From: CAWFZT01 sp963820415
GTDB taxonomy: Bacteria; Chloroflexota; Anaerolineae; Anaerolineales; Anaerolineaceae
Assembly: GCA_963820415.1 (NCBI GenBank)
Contig: CAWFZT010000004.1
Span: 496,001 to 560,000 of the forward strand
Reading direction: 5' to 3'
Length of the DNA stretch: 64,000 nt
Part shown: positions 16,259 through 23,345 of the stretch, one piece after another
Layout: the number at the start of each line of letters is the position of its first letter
How positions within the stretch are numbered: the stretch's first letter is position 1
The notes under the pieces: model-generated
Told to the model about the DNA's origin: nothing
Seen by the model: only the letters and a program-made list of their open reading frames with translations
The model's database searches: none
Translations under genes and position numbers: made by a program

Positions 16259-17431
16259 ATGGCCTTTACCGTATTAATCGTCGACGATGAAGAAAATGCT
16301 CGCCAGTTCATTGGCGAATTTTTGCTTTCAAAAGGGTATGAAGTTATTGGTGCAGCCACTCTGGCTGAAGCCCGAAACTGTCTCCAACATGGAGCCGGCG
16401 ATGTCATTCTTCTGGATGTAAATTTGCCCGATGGTTATGGCCCTAACCTGTTATATGAAACCCAACACCTGGCATTTCGCCCGCCAATCATTCTGATCAC
16501 TGCTTACGGCGATATCGAGATGGCTGTCGAAGCGATGAAAAATGGCGCCCATGATTTTCTGCCAAAACCGATCCAGTTTTCCAGGTTGGAACAATCCCTC
16601 CAACGCGCCTGTGAAATTGTTTCCATGCGACGTGAATTAGCGCATCTGCGCCAGCTCCAGCAGCAAAAAAGCAATTTCATCGTCGGCACCAGCCCGTCCA
16701 TGCAATCGGTGATTAATCAGGCGCAAAAGGCTGCCGCGGCTTCCGTCTCGGTGCTGATCACTGGAGAAACAGGCACCGGTAAAGAAGTACTGGCAAAATT
16801 TATCCATCGTAATAGTCCCAGGCAAAACAAACCGTTTATCGATATCAATTGTGCCGCTATTCAGAACACCATGCTGGAGTCGGAGTTGTTCGGGTATGAA
16901 GCCGGCGCTTTCACTGGTGCTGAAAGGAAAAAAATTGGCTTGATGGAAGTGGCGGATGGTGGCGTACTATGGCTGGACGAAATTTCTTCAATGCCGGTGG
17001 ATATCCAGGCCAAGATCTTGCGCGCCATTGACGAAAGATCATTTCGCAGGGTGGGCGGCACCAATCTGATCCGGGTGGATGTACAGATCCTGGCGGCCTC
17101 CAACCGGGATTTAAAAACGATGATGAAAGACGCTCTATTCCGTGAGGATTTATATTTCCGCTTGAAGGTGGTCGATTTACACCTTCCCGCGCTGCGCGAG
17201 CGTAAGGCAGATATTCCGGAACTTGTGGCGCACTTTATCCGTTTGGACAATGCCCGCCTGGGTGTAAACGTCGAAGATATTGCCCCACGCGCCCTGGAAG
17301 CCCTGATCGCCTATGACTGGCCGGGTAATATTCGCGAGCTTGCCAATGCTATCGAACGCGCTATGTTATTCTCTGATGGAGAAACAATCGACGTGTGCCA
17401 CCTGCCTTCTGAAGTAGTCCGCCTCGCTTGA
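16259..17431 (+). CDS. Sigma-54-dependent response regulator without a DNA-binding domain
   Basis: This 390-residue activator has a receiver domain with phospho-acceptor D53 (acid pocket D9/D10, and a K in FLPKPIQ), then an AAA+ domain with Walker A GETGTGKE (169-176), the sigma-54-contacting GAFTGA loop (216-221) and Walker B GGVLWLDE. It ends shortly after the AAA+ C-terminal subdomain (WPGNIRELANAIERAM...), where NtrC proteins of about 470 residues carry a Fis-type helix-turn-helix. Only 71 bases separate its stop from the next start and these hold a promoter, so no lost domain is hidden downstream. It would activate sigma-54 from solution, as described for FlgR of Helicobacter. Confidence 0.94.
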   Translation: MAFTVLIVDDEENARQFIGEFLLSKGYEVIGAATLAEARNCLQHGAGDVILLDVNLPDGYGPNLLYETQHLAFRPPIILITAYGDIEMAVEAMKNGAHDFLPKPIQFSRLEQSLQRACEIVSMRRELAHLRQLQQQKSNFIVGTSPSMQSVINQAQKAAAASVSVLITGETGTGKEVLAKFIHRNSPRQNKPFIDINCAAIQNTMLESELFGYEAGAFTGAERKKIGLMEVADGGVLWLDEISSMPVDIQAKILRAIDERSFRRVGGTNLIRVDVQILAASNRDLKTMMKDALFREDLYFRLKVVDLHLPALRERKADIPELVAHFIRLDNARLGVNVEDIAPRALEALIAYDWPGNIRELANAIERAMLFSDGETIDVCHLPSEVVRLA

Positions 17432-17450
17432 CTTCGTTCAATAACCAGCC

Positions 17451-17467
17451 TGGCATAGAACTTGCAT
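17451..17467 (+). promoter_or_regulatory. Sigma-54 (-24/-12) promoter of the TPR/protease genes
   Basis: TGGCAT at 17451-17456, five bases, then TTGCAT at 17462-17467 matches the sigma-54 consensus except for the sixth base of the -24 block. GG and GC are ten bases apart. The spacer AGAAC resembles the AAAAC of the rpoN promoter. Transcription should start near 17477. Confidence 0.88.
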
Positions 17468-17469
17468 CA

Positions 17470-17500
17470 ATGCCTCCTAGAATAAGATTCTAGGAGGCAT
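17470..17500. repeat. Perfect 14-bp inverted repeat covering the ribosome-binding site
   Basis: ATGCCTCCTAGAAT (17470-17483) and its exact complement (17487-17500) are separated by three bases. The right arm contains the AGGAGG ribosome site (17492-17497) for the ATG at 17503. A transcript starting near 17477 would keep only the inner seven base pairs, so the repeat may be a protein-binding operator just downstream of the -12 element, a translation-control hairpin, or both. Confidence 0.8.
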
Positions 17501-17502
17501 TC

Positions 17503-17826
17503 ATGTTACCGATATCTGTCAATAATGCTGTTTTGATCATGGCGGCCAGCCTGTTCGTTCTGGGGATTCTGAGCGTTACCGCTGGTATGATAATCCTTGT
17601 GTCGAAAGTGATGGGGGGGGATCTAAAGGAGATCACCAAACAAAGCATCCGCCTTGCCCAAAAAGGTATCGCGGAAGACGTGGCCGGCTTGGTGGGAAAT
17701 GCTTCAACCCTGGTGGATGCGGTCAACCAGATGGTTCGCACTGCTTCTGGGGTGGGGATTTTCCTGGTGGTGATTGGCTTTCCGCTGATTCTTCTGGCTT
17801 ATTACCTTCTCATGCAAGTCAAGTAA
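17503..17826 (+). CDS. Small two-helix membrane protein of the sigma-54 island
   Basis: This 107-residue protein has hydrophobic segments at about residues 8-35 and 83-104, joined by an amphipathic helix-prone middle (DLKEITKQSIRLAQKGIAEDVAGLVGNASTLVDAVNQMV). No family is recognised. It is the first gene after the second sigma-54 promoter and lies 56 bases before the giant TPR gene, so it is probably co-expressed with the TPR and protease genes. A membrane anchor, pore-like or signal-relay role for the TPR complex is conceivable but not shown. Confidence 0.8.
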   Translation: MLPISVNNAVLIMAASLFVLGILSVTAGMIILVSKVMGGDLKEITKQSIRLAQKGIAEDVAGLVGNASTLVDAVNQMVRTASGVGIFLVVIGFPLILLAYYLLMQVK

Positions 17827-17882
17827 AAAGACTTCTTTCATTTCGTAAACGCTTTTTTGCTTGACTTATTTTAAGGAGCACT

Positions 17883-20800
17883 ATGCACGCAGATTATCTG
17901 GTCGAACTTCAGCAAGTTATGCCAGCTTCGCAGGCAGCCTGTGTGATTGCATCTCTCTGCCAGGATCCCATCTTGTGGGATAGTCTCGAAGACGACAGCT
18001 TTTGCCAGAAATTGCTGGCGGATCCCGATCAGAATTTCGCTCTGTGGAGCCCAGCCAACCTGGCTCTGATTGCCAGCGGATGTGAGCTGACCTCTGCGGA
18101 TCTTTGTTCCAGTCCGATGATTTCATTACCGGCGGCAATCCAACAAAATATGCGACAAATCGTCGAAGAGACGTTAAAGAACGGAAGAATCGACCGGTCA
18201 TTGGCTACAGCAGGTTGGCTGGCTTTAGGCTTGCGCGAGCGACGCCGCCTGACCGGTTCCTGGCAAGGTCTACCTGGGGAGCTTTTGTCGAAAGTTTATG
18301 GGGAGAATGGAACCAACATTCTAGTTTGGAAGACTCCCCTGGCCTGCTTGTACCATCTTGTGCCGGATCCCGAGGATTTGCTCATTACCCTGGTCGAAAA
18401 TAGCCAGTTTGAAACTGCCATGGAATGGGTAACCCACATCATCCTGAGCAACCCCATGGATGAAACCGACCGCCTAAGCCTGTTCGGGCTGGTCTTTTCA
18501 AAAGTTACCCTGGCTCAGAAAATAACCTGGTTGAAGGTTCTGAAAACAATGGGGCATACCGACCTGGTCACATTGCTCGTCCAAAATATATCAGGAGACC
18601 AGCCACTTTTTTCTGACGCGCAACCAATTCCAGGCGTCATAGGTGAGGTGGGTAACGACTTCAATGAAATGCGCAAGATGCAGCTTGTCTCAATCCTTTC
18701 ACAACTGTCGGGAAACTCAGCGCGTGCATTGGAGTTGCTTAGAGCTCTGAAATTAAACCTCAAATATTGGCTGGTAGTATTGGAAATACAGATCGCGGAT
18801 ATGACTGCTCAGCGGGGCGAACCTGCTGGAAATTTCGATGAGATGCAGAATAATCTGGAGACAATTCCTGACTCTGTCGACCTAAGCCACGAAATTATGC
18901 TCTCTTCTTTTGGACCTGATGCCCAGGCCAAGGGAGTGGTTGCTAACGAACCTTCCTCAAGTAATAACCCTTACGTCACGATGAAGCTGGCTGAGATGCA
19001 GGCAGCCATCGGTGAGATGGATTTTGCCCGAGAAATTGCTCGCCAGGCCGTTTCTCAGCTTGAAAAACCAGGTGATAATGGGAATCACCTATATTACCCC
19101 AAGTTCATCCTTTCCTGGGATCCAAGCTCATTTGTGCGGACATTGTTGGAATTAGGACTGATTTCTGATGCATTACGCTGTGCATTGTGGATCCTGAATT
19201 CGAGGCTGGCTGATGCGAAACTGATTAACCAGATCAGCCGCATTTATAACCAGTCAGGCGACAAGAACAATGCTCTTAAATACGCTCTCCTGGCAGCGAC
19301 CATCATGCCTGAATCCCTCGACTTTCATCGCCACCTGGCCACATTGTGGGAAAGTTTGTCTGATTGGCCGAAGTCGGTCGTGGAACGTCAAAAGGTGGTT
19401 GACCTGGTCGACGGCCCGGCTCCTTCGGATTGGTATGCACTGGCTGAAGATGCTTCCATGCTTGAGCAGCCTGATCTGGTGATTGAAGCCTGCGAGAAAG
19501 TCCTTGAATTCGATCCGCAATATGGTAAGGCCCATGCCTTGATTGGAAAAACCTTGATGGAGCGAGGTGACCTGGATGGAGCGGCGAAGCACCTGAAACA
19601 GGCAATCACCCATAATCCTGAACAGCCCATACACTGGCTTTTGATGGCAAAGCTGCATCGCAACAAGGGTAATTTACAGGATGCACTGAACACGCTGCAC
19701 GCGGCAGTCCTGGCGGTGCCCGAATCTGCTGAGGTGCATCTGAAACTGTCAAAACTTTGTTTTGAAATGGGTCTTTTTGCTGAAGGCGTTCCGCTGCTGA
19801 AGAAAACTAAGACACTGGAAGCCACTTCACCCAATATCGCTCTAGAACTTTCCGAGTCTTTATTATCTTTAGATTACCTCGAAGACGGCCGGTTTGTTTT
19901 GGAAGTTGCACACGAAAAATGGCCGCAGGATGCTAATATCGCCCATGCTTATGCGAAAGTATTAATCTCGATTGGGAATATACTGGAAGCGATACCCGCT
20001 CTGGAGGATGCAATCCATTATGGAATACCGAATGCAGATTGGCTGGTCTTGTATGCCGACATACTTCTGAATAGCTATGGCTCCAGGTCGAACGAACCGC
20101 AAGTATTGGGAAAATCAAGGCAGGCGTTAGCAGAAGCCCTGAAACTTGACCCCGAAAATTTCGTTGGCCGGTTGCTGATGGCGGAAGTACTCGCTGATAA
20201 TGGCGAAAACGATGAAGCTTTCAAGATTTATCATTTGTTAGTGGAATCGCGCGAAGGCCAGTCTGAAAAGTGGCATTGCCGCGTACAGAAGGGGTTTGGC
20301 AAATTAGCCCTGGCGCTTGGAAATATTGAGACGGCCCTGGCAGCCCTTCAGGATGTTGCCTTGTCGATGCCAGACGATCTGGAACTTCAGCAGTTGTTGG
20401 CGGAGGCTTTTTACCAAGCAGATCTTAAGCAGGAGGCCCTACAGGTCGCCAGGTTCGCATTAACACTGGCCCCGGATGACCTGAAGAGTATTTCCTGGTT
20501 CATCGATATGATGGTCCGCCTGGATCGCCTGGATGAGGCGATCACTGCCCTGGAGAGTGCTACCAGCCTGGCCCCAGATTATCCGGATTACTGGATCCGC
20601 ATGGCAGAACTTCAAGCCCGTACAGGTGACCTGATGGGTGTGCATCACACCTTGTCCATGTTACTCACCCTTGACCTGCTGTCAGTCGATCATTTATGTA
20701 GAGCAGCAAAGACCTTCCTACAGCTAGGTGAATATGATTCGGCGTTGACCTGCCTGGAAAAAGCTGTAAGCCTATCCGACGGTCCTCAGCCGATCTTGTT

Positions 20801-23345
20801 GTTCGACCTGGCAGTCCTTTATCAAGACGGTGGGAAAAGCGAGCTGGCTTTGCAAACGATCCGTAAAGCCAGTGAGCTGGATATGGATAACGGTTATATC
20901 TATACTTTCCAGGCAGACCTTCTGGCACTGTCAGGCCAGAATCAGCCGGCTCTGGATAGTCTGGACCTGGCCAGACATAATTTTATCCTTGATGAGACCA
21001 ACCCCCAAAATCGCCAGTGGTACGGTGAATTTGTTAAAATTCTATGTGGGAGCTGGTTGGAGTCGATTCATTCACCTGCGGGTCTTGAACTCCGCTATGC
21101 ATACCTGCTGCAGCAGATTGGCAATTCACAGGCAGCCTTACCGCATGCGGATAAAGCGCTTGAAGCCTGTCCTGGCGATTATTTCGTCCAATTGATGACC
21201 TGCACCCTGGCCAGGAACCTGATGGTGGATAATCGCCTTGAAGAAATTCTTGCCAGAACCTATCCGGAGAACTTGACTGAAACCGAATTCAAGCAAGCTA
21301 ATCAGATCAGCAAACGATCGATTCTACAATTGCTGGCGATGAAAGCGGAATCTGCCCTGGAGAAAAACAAAGAGAATCAAGCCCAAATCCTGGTAAGTAT
21401 TGGACTCTCCTTTGACCCTGAAGAACCGCGTGTGATGTCTGCTCAGGCCTGTCTGTTTGCTCGCCAGGGGGATTGGTTGCACGCCAATGACCTGTTCCAC
21501 AAATTGGTCGATAAATCTGAGCCTGTGAATGCGATAACCCCGGAAAAAGCTGGCCGCTTACCAGATTTGTATATTGAACGAGAATTTGAACAAGCTGAAA
21601 AATTATGGCTGGCTGCTGCCTCTCTCGATCTCTCCCGCTGGGATAAGTCCATCCACTATAATGAGGATTATTGCTCCGAAAATCCCAACGAGGCAGGTGG
21701 CTGGCTAGGTCTAGCTAAAACTATTATTTTGGCGGCAGAGAAACAACGCCTGTGTGAGGTAATGAAATGCGTCACTCATGCCCCCGGCAAAGAAAAGTTG
21801 GGAGAAGACTATTTTACGAAATTTGACCAGGCAATCACTCACGCCGGGGAACAGTCGGACAATCCAGAGATCAGGCATTGGCGCGTACGCGGCCATGCTG
21901 CATTTCGTTTGAATGCCCAAAATGTGCGCGCCCTGGCAGGCTTACCTATTTCTCCCGATGTGATGGCCGTATTAGTTTCGGCACTCAGGAAAATAAATCT
22001 AACCACAACCGCTATTCAGATGGGAGGTAAATACCCAGAGGATGCATCTGTTCTTCTCCAAACTGCTCTCTGCTATCTCGAGAGGGAACCTTCTAAAGGT
22101 GTAAAGGCATCCCAACATGGCGTAGAGCTGAAACCTAACGATCCGATTCAGCACATTGCACTGGCGTTGTTGGCCCAGGCAGATGGGCAAATTGGATTGG
22201 CAATGCAATCCCTGGAAACCGCCTTGATTATCTGGCCAGATGAGCCGGAATGGCACGCCTGGATAGCTGGCCTGGCGACCCAATCCAATGATGTAAGTTT
22301 GGCCGTCAATCATTGGCAGCAGGCCGTAACGCTAGTGCCAGACTGTGCCGACTATGCTGTCGCCTTAGGCGAATCTTATCTTACTTCGAGCGCATTTTCA
22401 AAGGCCATTGAAATCCTTGAAAAGGCCAGCCGATTATCCCCCGATAGGGTCGTTACCTGGTTGCATCTGGCGCAGGCTTATCGCCAGACCGGTAGAGTAA
22501 AGGAAGCCATCGAAAGCGCTGATAGAGCTGGGAATTTAGAGCCTAAATCGCCCCTTCCCTTGTTGTTATGCGGTGAAATCGCCCTGGATATGAAGAATAT
22601 TGACCTTGCTTATGAGTACGCCCAGGAAGGTTTCCGCAGGAGCTCTCAGGATGAAAAGACAGTCTTGTTCATGTCAAAGGTATTGGTAAAGCAGGGGCGC
22701 CTGGTGGAGAGTCTGTCCGTCTTGGAACAATCACTCTCAACTTTGAACTCATCTTTGCCGGTCCTGTTGGAAAGAGCTAAACTGACTCGCACTGTTCACG
22801 GCATCAACACAGCTTTACCCATGTTCCGGGAACTGTTCGAAATGTTTCCCGAAAATATAGAGATTCTAAAGTGGCTGGCAAAAACACAGGTTGAGGTAGG
22901 GGATTATCGTTCTGCTGAACATGCCGCCCGTGAAGCGTTGCGTATTGACCCGACTGAGCCGGAAGTTAATTTCCTGATGGGCCAGATGCAACGACGGGCA
23001 GGCCAGCTTGACCAGGCGATCCACTATTTGAGCGAGGCTATCCGCCAGTCCCCATCGCAGATTGATCCTTACCTGGAACTGGGCAAAGCGTATGAGGAAC
23101 GTAGGGAATACCTGATGGCTTTAAGGATCTACCAGCAGGCCATTAAAGTGACGCCTAAGGATTACCGTCCTTATTACCTGGCCGGCTTGATGCTCAAGGA
23201 AAGCAAAGATTATGGCGGAGCGGAATCCATGCTGCGGCGTGCTGCTGAACTGGCGCCTGAAGAAATAAATATCCGTAAAGTTCTGGGCGTAGTAATTACA
23301 CTAAACCTGGTTCACAACTCCCTGGAGGCTAAGGTTACTATATGA
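17883..23345 (+). CDS. Giant TPR-repeat protein (1820 residues)
   Basis: The protein is almost wholly helical repeats. An N-terminal part of about 330 residues is helical without clear TPR signatures; from about residue 370 to the end there are many 34-residue TPR units, easily seen in runs such as YGKAHALIGKTLMERGDL and EPEVNFLMGQMQRRAG, with a less regular stretch around 1080-1280. No signal peptide, enzyme motif or membrane segment is visible, so it is likely a cytoplasmic scaffold. AAGGAG (17873-17878) precedes the ATG. Its stop overlaps the start of the protease-like gene (ATGA), which implies coupled synthesis and probably a physical complex. Confidence 0.92.
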   Translation: MHADYLVELQQVMPASQAACVIASLCQDPILWDSLEDDSFCQKLLADPDQNFALWSPANLALIASGCELTSADLCSSPMISLPAAIQQNMRQIVEETLKNGRIDRSLATAGWLALGLRERRRLTGSWQGLPGELLSKVYGENGTNILVWKTPLACLYHLVPDPEDLLITLVENSQFETAMEWVTHIILSNPMDETDRLSLFGLVFSKVTLAQKITWLKVLKTMGHTDLVTLLVQNISGDQPLFSDAQPIPGVIGEVGNDFNEMRKMQLVSILSQLSGNSARALELLRALKLNLKYWLVVLEIQIADMTAQRGEPAGNFDEMQNNLETIPDSVDLSHEIMLSSFGPDAQAKGVVANEPSSSNNPYVTMKLAEMQAAIGEMDFAREIARQAVSQLEKPGDNGNHLYYPKFILSWDPSSFVRTLLELGLISDALRCALWILNSRLADAKLINQISRIYNQSGDKNNALKYALLAATIMPESLDFHRHLATLWESLSDWPKSVVERQKVVDLVDGPAPSDWYALAEDASMLEQPDLVIEACEKVLEFDPQYGKAHALIGKTLMERGDLDGAAKHLKQAITHNPEQPIHWLLMAKLHRNKGNLQDALNTLHAAVLAVPESAEVHLKLSKLCFEMGLFAEGVPLLKKTKTLEATSPNIALELSESLLSLDYLEDGRFVLEVAHEKWPQDANIAHAYAKVLISIGNILEAIPALEDAIHYGIPNADWLVLYADILLNSYGSRSNEPQVLGKSRQALAEALKLDPENFVGRLLMAEVLADNGENDEAFKIYHLLVESREGQSEKWHCRVQKGFGKLALALGNIETALAALQDVALSMPDDLELQQLLAEAFYQADLKQEALQVARFALTLAPDDLKSISWFIDMMVRLDRLDEAITALESATSLAPDYPDYWIRMAELQARTGDLMGVHHTLSMLLTLDLLSVDHLCRAAKTFLQLGEYDSALTCLEKAVSLSDGPQPILLFDLAVLYQDGGKSELALQTIRKASELDMDNGYIYTFQADLLALSGQNQPALDSLDLARHNFILDETNPQNRQWYGEFVKILCGSWLESIHSPAGLELRYAYLLQQIGNSQAALPHADKALEACPGDYFVQLMTCTLARNLMVDNRLEEILARTYPENLTETEFKQANQISKRSILQLLAMKAESALEKNKENQAQILVSIGLSFDPEEPRVMSAQACLFARQGDWLHANDLFHKLVDKSEPVNAITPEKAGRLPDLYIEREFEQAEKLWLAAASLDLSRWDKSIHYNEDYCSENPNEAGGWLGLAKTIILAAEKQRLCEVMKCVTHAPGKEKLGEDYFTKFDQAITHAGEQSDNPEIRHWRVRGHAAFRLNAQNVRALAGLPISPDVMAVLVSALRKINLTTTAIQMGGKYPEDASVLLQTALCYLEREPSKGVKASQHGVELKPNDPIQHIALALLAQADGQIGLAMQSLETALIIWPDEPEWHAWIAGLATQSNDVSLAVNHWQQAVTLVPDCADYAVALGESYLTSSAFSKAIEILEKASRLSPDRVVTWLHLAQAYRQTGRVKEAIESADRAGNLEPKSPLPLLLCGEIALDMKNIDLAYEYAQEGFRRSSQDEKTVLFMSKVLVKQGRLVESLSVLEQSLSTLNSSLPVLLERAKLTRTVHGINTALPMFRELFEMFPENIEILKWLAKTQVEVGDYRSAEHAAREALRIDPTEPEVNFLMGQMQRRAGQLDQAIHYLSEAIRQSPSQIDPYLELGKAYEERREYLMALRIYQQAIKVTPKDYRPYYLAGLMLKESKDYGGAESMLRRAAELAPEEINIRKVLGVVITLNLVHNSLEAKVTI

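Noticed and set aside
17883..23345. Possible recent tandem DNA duplication within the giant TPR gene
   Set aside because: The TPR units are similar only at the motif level; I saw no long near-identical DNA repeats.
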